Part shown: one piece after another, positions 1 to 11,810 of the stretch
How the letters are laid out: the number at the start of each line of letters is the position of its first letter
How positions within the stretch are numbered: the first letter of the stretch is position 1
NCBI GenBank assembly: GCA_020081605.1
Contig: JAHREC010000049.1
Coordinates: 2,108,001-2,172,000, forward strand
Source of the DNA: Albifimbria verrucaria
Taxonomy: Eukaryota; Ascomycota; Sordariomycetes; Hypocreales; Stachybotryaceae
Length of the DNA: 64,000 nucleotides
Direction: 5' to 3'
Made by a program: the position numbers and the translations under genes
Notes under the pieces: generated by a model
What the model was told of the DNA's origin: nothing
Database searches by the model: none
The model's input: only the letters and a program-made list of their open reading frames with translations

Positions 1-1133
1 ACCCTGTTGTTCTCTGGCTCAACGGTGGCCCAGGCTGCTCTTCGCTGACCGGCCTCTTCCTGGAGCTCGGCCCTGCCACCATCAACAAGAAGATTGAGGT
101 TGTCAGCAACCCCTACGCCTGGAACAACAATGCTTCCGTCATCTTCCTTGACCAGCCCATCAACGTCGGCTACTCCTACGGCCGCGGCAAGGTCAGCACC
201 ACCGTCGATGCTGGTAAGGACGTTTACGCGCTCCTGTCTCTCTTCTTCCACCAGTTCCCCGAGTATGCCAAGCAGGACTTCCACATTGCTGGCGAGTCTT
301 ACGGTGGTCACTACGTCCCCGCCTTCTCCTCGGAGATTCTGTCCCACAAGGACCGCAACATCAACCTTAAGAGCATCCTGGTCGGCAACGGTCTGACCGA
401 TGGCTACACTCAGTACGAGTACTACCGCCCCATGGCCTGCGGTGATGGTGGCTACCCTGCCGTCCTCGACGAGAGCTCGTGCCGCTCCATGGACAACGCC
501 CTGCCCCGCTGCCAGTCTCTCATCAAGTCTTGCTACGACAGTGAGAGCGCCTGGACCTGCGTGCCCGCCGCCATGTACTGCAACTCCGCCATGATCGGTC
601 CCTACCAGCGCACCGGTGCCAACCCCTACGACGTCCGCATGAAGTGCGAGGACGACGGCAACCTGTGCTACGAGGCTCTCGGCTGGATCTCACAGTGGCT
701 GAACAAGGCTGAGGTCATGGAGGCTCTCGGAGTTGAGGTTGATGGCTACGACAGCTGCAACTTCGACGTCAACCGTGACTTCCTTCTCCACGGTGACTGG
801 ATGTTCCCAATGTTCCGCCTTGTCCCCAACCTGCTGGAGCAGATCCCTGTCCTCATCTACGCTGGTGACGCCGACTTCATCTGCAACTGGCTCGGAAACC
901 GTGCTTGGGTCAACGCTCTTGAGTGGAAGGGCCAGAAGGGCTTTGCCCAGGCCGAGACCAAGCCCCTGGAGATTTCCGAGGACAAGAAGACCCACAAGTA
1001 CGGTGAGGTCAAGAGCAGCGGCAACTTCACCTTTATGCAGATCTTCAAGGCCGGCCACATGACGCCTCTGGACCAGCCCGAGGCCTCGGTCGACTTCCTC
1101 AACCGCTGGCTGCGCGGCGAGTGGGTCGAGTAA
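1..1133 (+). CDS. cpyA: Carboxypeptidase Y (serine carboxypeptidase S10), 3' part
   Basis: This is the C-terminal part of a vacuolar serine carboxypeptidase that removes residues from peptide C-termini. The reading frame is already open at base 3 and runs about 376 codons to a TAA; the start, signal peptide and propeptide lie upstream of the window. Family hallmarks are visible in order: the substrate-binding [10 protein letters not shown] near the left edge, the nucleophile motif GESYGGHY around 291-315, the catalytic Asp in GDADFICN around 868-891, and the catalytic His in [13 protein letters not shown] around 1051-1090. Many cysteines lie between them, as expected for the disulfide-rich insertion of this family. 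No intron or frame break is seen in this part. A PRC1/CpyA orthologue is the likely identity; assignment to the vacuolar enzyme rather than a secreted S10 paralogue rests on overall resemblance. Confidence 0.93.
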   Translation, partial: PVVLWLNGGPGCSSLTGLFLELGPATINKKIEVVSNPYAWNNNASVIFLDQPINVGYSYGRGKVSTTVDAGKDVYALLSLFFHQFPEYAKQDFHIAGESYGGHYVPAFSSEILSHKDRNINLKSILVGNGLTDGYTQYEYYRPMACGDGGYPAVLDESSCRSMDNALPRCQSLIKSCYDSESAWTCVPAAMYCNSAMIGPYQRTGANPYDVRMKCEDDGNLCYEALGWISQWLNKAEVMEALGVEVDGYDSCNFDVNRDFLLHGDWMFPMFRLVPNLLEQIPVLIYAGDADFICNWLGNRAWVNALEWKGQKGFAQAETKPLEISEDKKTHKYGEVKSSGNFTFMQIFKAGHMTPLDQPEASVDFLNRWLRGEWVE

Positions 1134-3795
1134 GCTGGTCAAAGGACCAGAGTAATGTGGTTAAGGAAACAAGTTGGAAGACTGTATAGTAAAGTACATA
1201 GGTACAGACTGCACCTTACCTAGCGATTTTTGAATAGCATTGTGCATCAAACATATTAGTGTTGAGCGACTTTTTAAAGTATTCTACGTGAATGATTTGA
1301 ATTGCATAAAGTGCCGCCGTTAAGTCATGGCATGGTGACAGTATCTATGTCTGTTATGTGTTGGGTAGGATATGTCGTGCATCGTGATGTGCTGGTGGTA
1401 CGGATGTAGGTCGATCCAGTAATCAGGTCTCGGCCGAGTTGTACGACCAAGTAATTATGGAGTTCGGCCCCGGAACGGACAGGACATGTCACGGCAAGGC
1501 AAATATGCGGAGAGAACTTTACAACAAAAAGCCCGATAGGGGGCAGCTAGATAGGTAGATAGCATGGCACAGCGGCTGCTCAAGCACGTTCATGCTCTGA
1601 GGGCTGTGCCTCGGCTTGCCAGGATGTTCAGAGAAGGCAAAAGGAAGCACGCCATGGGGTGACGAGGATGGCGATGCTTGGCGAAAAAGTATAGATTTCA
1701 CTCATTCCAGAAGAAATCCGGAGGCGATAAGACGGTGAGGGTGGAGGAGGGAGCGGGGAAAAGGAAAGGGTTGCGTGCCGAAATTGTTGAGGATGGTGAA
1801 GAGCGTGCTTGACGATCCATGACTTTGTTGGCCAAGAGGAGCACCGTACCACCAAGGGTGGGTATTGTCAGTGGCTCATTATTATTATTTTTCATTCGCT
1901 GCTTATTGTATAGTACGTTACTTGTGCTCTTGGATTTGCCCTTGCATGGGTTCGTGAGGCGATTGACGTTTTGCCTGACTGACATTGAACATCATAGCGG
2001 TGAATTCTGGGCTGGCTGTTTGTGATGGTCTTTGGGGAGAGACAGAATGGTGAGGAATTGGCCACACGACCGGTGTCCCGATGTAGCTGAAGGGTGCATC
2101 CGTGCCACGATGGCTGGACCACTGGCAAGTCATGTTTGACTGACAGCCAAAGATGTAGCAAAAAGAGGTCTTGACACGAACACCGCACGTGAGCAGGGAC
2201 GGGAGGTTCAGGCTCAGCTCTGCTCTGCTCTCTGCAAGAAGACGTCGATTGGGAGCTTGTTTAGCGCGTCCCAACAGTTTTGATGCGGTTGCCGTATCGG
2301 GAGATGCTGCGTACGCAGCCTGGCCAATAGCGGCCAGGGGTGCATCGGTAGATACGGGCGAGCTGCTAGTGTTCTGGTGGTGGGAGGACGCCAAGGTGCT
2401 AACGGGATGCAAGTATCTTTTCTTCCCCATTGGGCCGGCCTGATGTGGCGTCCGTCCCCGGGAGCCGCCACCCCTGGACCGTCCCTAAACTGCTTGCAGC
2501 AAGGCGGACGTGAACTTGGCTGCAGAAGGGTGTGTTGCCAAATAACCTACCGAGAACATGCTGCGTTGTGTTGCATTGCGTTGGCTCTGGATGCGCAGTT
2601 AGGCTCACGGACCGATGCACCAAGGTAGGCGTTGGAAAAGCCTTCAACCTCGTTGGTTTAAAACCGGTGTTGGTGCCGAGCTGTGAACGCCCAGTTCCGG
2701 AACCCTGGAAGCAAAAAATGCAGATCGCGCACCAGACCAGCTTCATGACCGACGCTGACGGCATGTCAATGTCATGGAAACCTGTTCGGTCTGGATACCA
2801 TCTTGCTGTTCCAAGATACCTGAATGCTTGATCTTCACTGTCTGCTGTCGCTAATTGGAGAGATGGCTCTGTATCAAAGCACCAATCTAAGAGGGCAAAA
2901 TTAAGTCTAATTACAAAAAAAAAAGTAGAGACGGAGGAGCCAAAAAAACCAATGGGGCAGATATGGAGAACCCAACCCAACAACACCCTAGACACAAGCC
3001 TCGGCTTCCCGCGGACGGCCATTGACACGGGCGAAATTCCTAGATCGAGGCCCTTGATCCCAGAGACATGGAACATGTAATAGCAGACAAGGACGAAGGG
3101 GAGGGGCGTTCCCGAGGAAGAAAAAAAAGGCATGGGGAATTAATGTTCAACAGAGGGCCGAGATTTGATAGAGCACGCTCCCTTGTTCTTTCTCTTCGTC
3201 TGCACATGTTTCTCTTCCACTTCACTCGACGCCAAGGGTCCTTTTTGTTTTGTCTCCCCACTGCACTATACCTGCTTGCTGGACGCATCGAGCACCACCC
3301 CTGGGTAGGCCGAGTAAATAAAGTCCAACGGACATCATTCACTTGCTTCACCTACACCGGCTTCTGGCACCGCGAAACGGGGTCTTCCTCTCCTCTCTTT
3401 TCCTCTTTTAATACCCGTTTTCTTCCCTCTTCCTCTGGTTCTCCTCCTCCGCATCTTTAATCCCCTCCTTGCCCCAGGTGCTTAAATCATCCAGCCTCGG
3501 TTCTTTTTTTCTCTGTCTTGCCACCGGCAGCTCCGTTGGCTTCTCGCCCTTCCTCCACTCCCCAACATTTCCGCCCTCCACCAGTGCCGTTTTGTCGTCA
3601 TACCGTTGCGTTGCGAAAGGAACCGTTGACGTGGATAACTTGTTATCTGGCACCAGAAGAGACATCTTACACCAACTTCAACTCGGAACTTGGGATATAG
3701 CTCCAGGTCCTTGACGTCCGTCTTACACGCAAGCAGAGCAACGCCAAATATACTCAACCACAACCCTCGTGTCAACTGCCATACCTACAACCACC
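1134..3795. other. Intergenic region: cpyA 3' flank and elongase leader
   Basis: No supportable gene is seen. The first few hundred bases are AT-richer and probably hold the cpyA 3' UTR. The stretch from about 3150 to 3795 is pyrimidine-rich with CT runs, as is usual for fungal promoters and 5' leaders, and leads into the elongase start. A 244-codon minus-strand frame at 2399-3133 has no recognisable domain and biased composition, so I treat it as chance. Confidence 0.6.
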
Positions 3796-5233
3796 ATGGA
3801 GCACTTCGGCATGCTCAGCTCCTCCCGGAGCAGAAGCTCTTCGACTTCCCTCCCACCAACCATCCCGCGCCCATTGCGCCGCTCCCCGAGGCCGCCTCCA
3901 TCATGCACCCCTTCAACATCCCCGACCACATCTTTACCGCCGCCCTCGACGCCCGCGTGCCCTTGACCATCGCGACCGTCTACGCCATCACCGCCAAGCT
4001 TCTCACCAAGTACAACCTCGCCAACGGCAAGAAGCCATGGGCTATCAGCAAGACCCGCCCCTTCTTCGTCTTCGTTGTCCTCCACAACGTCCTCCTCGCT
4101 GTCTACTCCGCCTGGACCTTCTGGGGCATGCTCGGCGGCATGCGCCGGAGCATCTACAGCCCCATGGGCCCTGACGGCGTGGCCGGCACTGTCGACAGCT
4201 TCTGCCGCCTTCACGGCAAGCCTGGCATTGGAAACTCCGTCTACTACAACGACACTGCCGGCGGTTGGGACAGCTTGGCCCAGAACCCCGCTGTCGTCAA
4301 CGGCCTGCCTGATCGCTCTCAACTTGGTCGCATGTGGACCGAGGGTCTGGCCTACTACGGCTGGATCTTCTACCTGAGCAAGTTCTACGAGGTCCTTGAT
4401 ACCTTCATCATCCTCGCCAAGGGCAAGCCCAGCTCCACCCTGCAGACCTACCACCACGCCGGTGCCATGCTGTGCATGTGGGCTGGTATGCGATACATGT
4501 CCTCTCCCATCTGGATCTTCGTCCTAGTTAACTCCTTCATCCATGCCATGATGGTAAGTCGTTCCTGCGCCTGACATGCTCCGTGAAGCTTCCGTATAAC
4601 AGTCGCTAACACATCACCAGTACACTTACTACACCCTCACCGCGTTCTCTGTCAAGGTCCCCATCTTCATCAAGCGCACCCTTACCAGCCTCCAGATCAC
4701 CCAGTTCCTGCTCGGTGCCTCCCACGCCCTGTCGCACTCCTTTGTCTCCTACGTCATCCCCGTCACCATTGCCCGCAGCACCATCCAGCAGGCCGTCGCT
4801 CCCGAGACCGCTGATGCCCCTGTTCTCCCTGCTGCCCTCGACTCCTGAAGCAGCTCATCTTCGGTGCCGGCGCCGAGGTTGTCAAGCGCACTGCCTCGCA
4901 GCCTGAGAGCGCCGCCACCACCACCGAGACCCTCTACACCGTCCAGCCCTGCATCATGACTGCCGGCGAGACCTTCGCTCTGTGGCTCAACGTTGTGTAC
5001 CTGGCCCCCTGACCTACCTCTTTGTCAGCTTCTTCATCGCCAGCTACGTCAAGCGTAGCAACGCCGCCCACAAGGTCAAGGGCAAGGCTGCCGCCAACCG
5101 ACCTCTGGGCCGCGACGTCACCGAGCTCGCCGAGAAGGCCGGCTGGGATGCCGCCCGCGATGTCGAGAGGGAGGTGTACGGTGGTGAGAGCATGGTCAAC
5201 GGCAACGGCAGCGCCGAGGCCCGCAGCTCTTAG
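3796..5233 (+). CDS. ELO-family fatty acid elongase (3-ketoacyl-CoA synthase)
   Basis: Condensing enzyme of microsomal fatty acid elongation, expected in the ER membrane. The start is the ATG at 3796 in a perfect CCACCATGG context. Exons are 3796-4553 and 4621-5233; the intron has a GTAAGTC donor and ends CACCAG. The repaired product is about 457 aa with many hydrophobic segments. The segment KFYEVLDTFIILAKGK precedes the catalytic box QTYHHAGAM, a QxxHH form rather than the HxxHH of yeast Elo proteins, and a later segment has NSFIHAMMYTYYTLTA. Three single-base losses break the frame: at about 3826-3828, at 4844-4846 (premature TGA) and at 5005-5010 (short C run). Each is repaired by one extra base, so I treat the gene as functional. 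Substrate chain length cannot be told from sequence. Confidence 0.88.
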
Positions 5234-6246
5234 AGCCCAGAGATACAGTAGAGAAGGCAGCTTGTCATGTTCAAAAGATGTCTCGTAGATATGATTTGTT
5301 GGGCATTAAAAAGCATTTTGCGGGTTTCTATGTTTATATTGACTCAAGGCACTGAACATTGGGACGTGCTTTCAAAATTAGAGGCAAGACAAGAGGAGTT
5401 CTGTTAGGCATTTTGGTTCATACAATATAATGAAAAAAATCATTAATATGAAATACGAGTTCGCAATTTGGAAATGTGAAGAGAATGTATTGTTGTAAAT
5501 TGTCAGACGCATATTGGTTCACGTCACATAATACAAGAGAATAAGAGGCTAACATGAAAATGTGGTGAGATGATGGTGAATTATTCTAAATCGTCTATAT
5601 CAACCAAACAAGTATATCCCATACCCCGAGAAAAACACCTTGTAACTCCTTAACGCAGAGAGCCTTGCAGCCCATGGCGGAGCAACAGCTCCAGCCGGGT
5701 ATTACTGTATCGCAAATTCTTGCGTATTCCCAAATTCCGTGTCCTTCCAAAGCAAAAAAAAAAACATCGTCCAGCATACCCGCTAAAGCAGGTTGCCATG
5801 ACGGAAACAGACCGTGGAGGTTACAGTTGAGGCCAAGTCACTTGGAAATGGCTCCGCGGGTACCTCTCGTCTGCAGCAGAAGTCTAAAAGTGGAGGCCCT
5901 GATTGCTTCCACTTCATTCAACACGGTCCCATGTCTGAGGTGGCATCGTGATGTGGTCAAACTGCGTTGCGCAAGATGGGCCTGACGTAGACCGAGGGGT
6001 TTGGTTTGGTTGCACTAAATGGCCTTCCATCTGCTGTCTATTGATCTATATCGTAGATTCGTGATGTCGTGAAGAGAATCTTCGGGGTATCATTTGAGTT
6101 GAGGTTGGTCTGGTTGAGACCCCATCGCCACTAGAGACGATGGTACAAGACTCATTCATACCAAGGAGCGACTGGTGAGTCGTCACACTCAGCAGGTGAG
6201 TTGTTTGTAAATTTGCTTCCGGACTCGCTCGTAGCTTGCGGGTTGT
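5234..6246. other. Intergenic region between convergent elongase and FYVE genes
   Basis: This region separates two gene 3' ends and holds no supportable gene. It is AT-rich from about 5280 to 5600, consistent with polyadenylation and 3' UTR of the elongase. No repeat or RNA gene was recognised. Confidence 0.55.
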
Positions 6247-7216
6247 TCAGAAAGTGCTCCAGTTCCAGTCGCGGGGAACGCTTGCAGCAATGTCGCTGCT
6301 ACGGGGCAGGCCATGAATGTTCATGTCAGGACGCGCAGCGGCCATTGGAGTAGCGGGGGCGGTTTGCGAGTCGTCAGACGACGCAGAGCTGACAGTGCGG
6401 CTGCGAGTGTGGGTGTGCCAGACCTTGAACTGCTCGAAGCAGTGGTTGCAGGAGCGCGACGGAGGTGCGCGGGGTTGAAGTTGGCATCCTGGTCAAGCGG
6501 GACAACGGTGTTGGAGTGCGAGTCGCAGAAGATGTTGCCACATCTGCGGCAGTGATGGCGTCTGGTGAAATAGTTGAAGTTGCGCTTGCAGGTCGGGTCA
6601 TCGCAGATGGAGGACTCAGGGTCGGGCTGTTAAGCAACGTGGCGAGTTAGTCGTGGTTCGTCATGATGACCATGCCAAAAGCACAAAGAGTCGAGGCTAT
6701 GGCATGGGGAGTGTTAACTGTTGACATACCTTCCAGTGTTTGCGAGTAGGCATCGAGGTGACCTGGGGAAGAGGTCGAGATCCCACTCTCCGTCGAAGCT
6801 CTTACCGCTGTCGCCAGTAGAGCGACGGGTGAGGCGCTGACCAATACCGGTGAAACCAGGGATGGTGATGAAGCTGTTACTAGAACGGCGAGACGACAGG
6901 GCGCTGTTGGGCTCGGTGTCGCTGCCACCCTGGGGTCTGATGGTGGTCCTTACGGGGTGAACTCGCTGTTGGGTCGGAGGACAGCGGGCATGTAGAGAGG
7001 GCGGACATGGCGAGCGTGGTGAGACTTGGGAGAGCCGGGCGTAGAGGCGTTTTGGTTGCCGAGGTCTGAAGTGCTCAGCGGTGAGATCTGAGGTCCGGGA
7101 GGGATCTGGTAGGACTGCGAGCGCCGGTGGTGGTGGATGGGACGCTGCTCAGGGAAGAAGTGGTTTGAGAACTGCTGGTTGCCAGGCAGCACAGGCAAGA
7201 TCAAGTCGGTAGCCAT
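6247..7216 (-). CDS. FYVE zinc-finger protein (PI3P-binding, endosomal)
   Basis: Small FYVE-domain protein predicted to bind phosphatidylinositol 3-phosphate on endosomes or the vacuole. Exons on the minus strand are 7216-6730 and 6626-6247, with a 103-nt intron (donor GTATGT, acceptor TTAACAG). The repaired product is about 289 aa. The N-terminal half is low-complexity, rich in His, Ser and Pro. The FYVE finger follows the intron: PDPESSICDDPTC, then the diagnostic basic RRHHCRRCG, then FCDSHS and CNHC, giving the paired zinc ligands. Single-base losses lie in the plus-strand G runs 6954-6957, 6765-6768 and 6471-6474; the last falls inside the FYVE domain and would otherwise destroy the last Cys pair. 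I cannot assign an orthologue among Pib1, Vac1, Vps27 or Fab1; none of their extra domains is present. Confidence 0.85.
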
Positions 7217-7599
7217 GTTGTGCGATGGAAGGTGTGTTGATATGATGTTGTCGAGTGAGGGGACGTAAGGCGCGTGCGGAACCAAGATGCGGTCGAGGAG
7301 GAAGAGGGAAAGCTTGTGGTGTGTGGGTGTGTATATGCGTGTCCAGCTGTTCGCCTCCTCGTCACTGGGTCGGTCGGTCGGCCGGCGGTGGTGATGGTGG
7401 TGTAGTGGTGTTGGTTTGGAAAGGCAGAGCGCTTTGCGACGGGGTTGCGATAAGATGTCGTGGATAGGATGAAGGAATAGGAGAGTTATGCACAAAGGCA
7501 CGAGACGACGGCAAAGGCAAGAGGAAGAGAAGATGGAGGGAGATTGGCTACTGATAAGAAGAGGATGGATGCGAGGGAAGATGGATGGATGGAGCGTAT

Positions 7600-7650
7600 G
7601 TAAGTAAGGTAAGGTAAGGTAAGGCAAGGTATGGTATGTATGGTATGCAC
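7600..7650. repeat. AAGGT-type pentamer repeat upstream of FYVE gene
   Basis: Tandem degenerate pentamers of the AAGGT kind, then ATGGT variants, lie about 400 bp upstream of the FYVE start codon. The same pentamer (as TACCTT on the other strand) recurs near 40.74-40.88 kb. Confidence 0.8.
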
Positions 7651-9103
7651 TGTAGGTACGTACAGGCAGATGCAGTAGCGGAGGCGCCGTGCTGTACGTA
7701 GCGACACCAAGCAGCGACCATATCATATCGAGTCAGGCAAGCATAACCTTACCCAAAGCGACAGCCCAGGGCCACCCAGGACCACCCTTGGGCCTCCCTG
7801 TTAGCACACGAGATTAGAGGCTCCAGCGGGGTCTTAGCGGAGCCGGGGTATGAGTTCGGGCCCCACCGGCGCGTGCAGGGTAGAGGTACTTTTTCCTCGC
7901 TGGGTTCATGCCGCAAACCGCGTTGTACCGGCAAGTACCGTCGCTGGCCGAGTACGTACCCGCCCATCCCAATACCAATGTCACGCTGTTCTCTCTACGA
8001 AGGTGTCTTTTGTATTCTGTTGTTTTATCTGCCAGTTCCTTTTGCTCCATCAGGAGGCTTCTATGCTGCACTGTAACCGACCGACCGTGATATACACCGT
8101 CTTTTCAGATATGAAAGCGAGAAAGAAGAAAAAATAATGACAAACCTAGAACAACAAAACATCCAAAAAGCAACAAACCCTTCCCTTCCCTCCCCTCAAC
8201 GGCAGACGTAAATGTCTCTACCACAGCGGGGAGAGGTAATTCTATCGTGCAGCGGCAATTGGTGGACGAAGGGCCCATCCATCTCTTGGTGCATGGAACC
8301 CACAGTTTACGTGCAGCAACGACAAAGAAATTTGGTGGCAATGCAAATCAGCGCCTCGCAACGATTGGACCACAGCCAAGCCGTTCTCCCTCAACCCAGC
8401 AGCAGATGGAGGGGCGCACTGGGCTATCGTTGGCTGCGCCGGGCACCAGCCGGTGGATAGGTGATGGAAAAGATATGGCTGAGGAATGGGACTTGGGCCG
8501 GCTCTGCCCAATTACGCGCAATGCAACACGAGCCTCGGCCGGTACGACACTGGAAATTACATACAGGTGCCGGTTGTTCCATGGTACCCGGAACGCCTGT
8601 TTTTTTATTCTCTCACGACAGCCAAAGATTATTAGTATTATTAGGAATCGGAATGTTGTAAGTGGCCATACTGTACGGATTAGCTGGCAGCAAAGCCAAG
8701 CCGGTCCAGGCTGCCTGGGTACGTACCGGGGTACCTTGGGCCGAGTCCGTGTGACTTCTCCGGTACGGACGGTCAAACTGCTTTGAGACACAAGGTCCCC
8801 TCCATGCTCTCTCGCTGCTCGGATAACGGACCAGATATTCATTTCAAGACAGCCTGGACCAGGATCATCTCCCATGGCACTGGGAACTTTTTAGCCGGGA
8901 AACCTGCCCTTGCTTCGCCTTCAAGGGTTCTCGGTTCGCCTCCTGCCTGATTCTTCTCATCGTTCTTTTTTTCGCTCCTCTCATCTTGCGACATTCGCCC
9001 GGCCATCCGGGGCAACAGGGTCCTCCATGAAACATGACTGAGAGACATTCCAGGGTCGGGGAGGGAGGGGAAAGAAGGCCAGACGGACCCCGTTGGAAAG
9101 TTT

Positions 9104-9160
9104 CGCATGGCATAGCATGGCATAGCATAGCATGGCATGGGCATGGCAAGGCAAGGCAAG
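9104..9160. repeat. GCATG/GCATA pentamer repeat
   Basis: Degenerate tandem units of GCATG, GCATA and GCAAG over about 55 bases in intergenic DNA. Confidence 0.8.
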
Positions 9161-9467
9161 CCTCGAGTTTCTTTCCTCTGCCCATGGTTCGTTAGCTTCC
9201 CTCAGCGTTAGGCTAGAGGTTCTCCGGCCGGCGCCAAGTGACGTCCGCTCCGGTTGATCGCAGCAGATCGTCAAAGAACAAAACAACGGACCATGCCGAT
9301 GTTGACTGTCGAGATGCTATGATGCAACGTTCATCGAGATATGCATCTCGATGGGCATTTGGCCTGGGATTACGGGCACGTACCGTCCTCTTTCGTCACA
9401 CCTCAGGCACGCGACCTGCGTCATGGCCCGTCGTCACCTTTTACTGACTGTGTACTGTATGCTTGTT

Positions 9468-9489
9468 GGCTGACTGACTGACTGACTGG
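9468..9489. repeat. (GACT)n microsatellite
   Basis: About five perfect GACT tetramers in intergenic DNA. Confidence 0.8.
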
Positions 9490-11730
9490 GTCCTTTTAAA
9501 AAGATTATTTGGTTTCTCTCTTCGTCACTGCCGACCGCTTGATTGCATCTGCATGACGCCGGCACGTCCTTCAGCTGTATCTGGATGTGCCTCTCCTTGC
9601 ATTGGCATCCCACATTCTCACTGGCAAGGGAAGCGCAGCAGTCGATACAGTGCACGCATATGCATACATAGTACAGAGAGGCCTGCCCATAAGGATCGTC
9701 TTCATCAAGTTCTAGCCCATCTGGATCCTGGCCTCACCGTCTCCACCAGTCCATCATTACCTTCTTTTTCGACCGACTCCACCTCTCTAGCAACGCTCTT
9801 TGTTCTTAGGCTCCACCCATCGGCGTCTGGACAGAGTTGGACCATTGAGACGTCTCTCTGTGCTCTCGTCGCCCCCAGGTAGTCCAGGTAGTCCCGTAGT
9901 AGTGGCGCTTCACCTCATTGAATTTGTGGGCGATTGGATCTCGGCGTACCAAACAGCTACAGTTGCGTCGCATCTCCACTCACCGCTCATTATCGCTTCT
10001 CCAACTGAGTTTGCCCTTTGGTAGTTGCAGTAGAGTGCGACACCGACAATCAGCCAAGACAGCCTCCTCAGACGGGAAGCCTGGGGGCTTGCGACACTGA
10101 GCTTAGATTCGACTCCACTGTCGCATGTCTCGCCCGGAAAAGTAAAGCATTCAGTCAAATGCCAAAACGACCCTTGAGATGCACGTCCGAGTCATTTGTT
10201 TCACTACCGGGCGACTGACAGCCGTTCTGCTCCCAGGAGTTGAGATTAACATCAACCGCCATCCTTACCGGCGTGCCAAGTACCGCAACGGAAATGCGCA
10301 TGTAGATGAGGTCTCTGCTTGGCGGACAAAAACCGAGACCGCCCTCGGATCAGCAGCGACGTCTCTCTCCACCGCTGTCCGGCATTGGTGTTGTGGCAAA
10401 AGCAAGGCGCGCAAGGGAGCGCCTAAGATCGTCACGTCGCCACACACCACCAGCTACCAGCCCGTCATGGTGGTGGCGGCTTACCATGTGGCAGGGACGG
10501 CCATTTGCTAGAGATAAGGTAGGCTGCTTTGCGAAGCCGTAATCCTCGGCATGTTTGTTTCGATATTTCGCCCGGCCGAGGCTCACCAAGTGATTTGATA
10601 AAAGCCCCGAAGTCGAGGTTGAGATGTCGGAGATCAGTCCCCGGACTGCTAGAAGCAGACCCTCCTGCAAGAATGTCTCTCATCAACCCCTCCCCAATCA
10701 TCAGCATGAACTGGCGCCAATGCACAGAAGCCAGTCTCCACTAAACAAAACTGCCATCCATTCCTTTTCGGGCAACCTGGAGCGTGTCTTAGTGGACCTA
10801 GAAATGCTGCTTTCTTATCGCTGTCGTCTGATTCGTGTCCTGCCAGCCGGAGATCTCTCACCCATGGCATACCTTGCATACGACGGAGTGGCATGTGCAA
10901 GCGAGCGGTAAGCGGGCAAGCGTAAATTTTATTTATTTATTTCATTTGTTTTCTTTTATTTGCATGTGCTTGCTGAAAGCGTTCTAGAAGCGCCTCGTAA
11001 AGTACTGTATACTGATTAGCTCGACAAGACGACGCAACTCATTTACAACCGTATTGGGTTTTTCTGTTCTTTATGGAATCACCGCACCATTATAACTAAA
11101 ATAGCCCGGCGCACTCATGTTTCTGAGCTATTCTTACATACTTTACCACTGCTTGCCTCTGCTGCGTCTCAACGACCGGACCGGTAGAAGAGGCCGGCAT
11201 TTTCTTAATGCCTTAGGTATAGATAGAACGCTCGGATTGCCTTGTGGCTCGGCCCAAAGCAAAGGCCTGGACCCTGAATTTCATAATCCTCTCTGTAATG
11301 CCTCTAATTGGCCATGCCCGGACGGACCGTCGCTGGATTATGGGAGAATGGCCCGGTCCACACGTCCCAGGTAGCGTGCAGCGCCTAACCCCGTCAGTCC
11401 CGGTTTCTCACCGAGGGTCCGGAAGAAGGCAGCTGGAGGACGTCGGAGAGGCCGAGCTCCCTCCGGTCCATTACGTACAAGTTACCTGCCGTCCCCATAG
11501 CTGCGCGAGCACCGGTTCTTCGATAGTTGCCGCATTTGGATTGAGATGAGACGCAGAATGGGGATCCTTGTCGATAAGCGTGCTATCGCCAATACTCCCA
11601 ACTACATGTTAATCCCTTGGCGGGACCGAGTCTATGAAAGACAGAGCTTGGACCAGCATATCTCGTCGCGAGTAGAGCCTAGTGTGGTTGAGGCATATCA
11701 TACAGCATCAACTATCGCCAAACATTCACA

Positions 11731-11776
11731 GCCCCCAAGTCCAAGCCCCAGTCCAAGCCCAGGCCCAGGCCCAACC
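11731..11776. repeat. Pro-type hexamer repeat just downstream of cnxABC
   Basis: Degenerate CAAGCC and CAGGCC hexamers directly beyond the cnxABC stop codon, probably in its 3' UTR. Confidence 0.7.
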
Positions 11777-11810
11777 TCAACCGCTGCTGCATGGCCGGCT
11801 TGGCCATCTC

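Larger units (their letters stand above)
7217..11810. other. Gene-poor region, 4.6 kb
   Basis: No gene could be supported on either strand. The right-hand end abuts the 3' end of the cnx gene; the left-hand end is the promoter and leader of the FYVE gene. Open frames present (for example 8348-8875 minus and 8247-8786 plus) overlap each other and show no domain or convincing splice structure. The stretch holds several simple repeats, listed separately, and short G/C-rich patches around 7750-7900. Confidence 0.5.

Noticed and set aside
690..1142. 150-codon minus-strand ORF
   Set aside because: Shadow of the carboxypeptidase Y coding strand; typical of G/C-rich third positions.
2399..3133. 244-codon minus-strand ORF upstream of the elongase
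   Set aside because: No domain, no splice or start support, and composition mirrors the pyrimidine-rich opposite strand.
3723..4457. 244-codon minus-strand ORF
   Set aside because: Antisense shadow of the elongase first exon, Gly/Val/Glu-rich low complexity.
3796..5233. Elongase as a true pseudogene
   Set aside because: The three breaks are one-base losses of the same kind seen in essential genes throughout the window, so sequence error explains them better.
8247..8875. Overlapping 175-179 codon ORFs on both strands
   Set aside because: Mutually overlapping, no domain or splice sites, and set in repeat-containing intergenic DNA.
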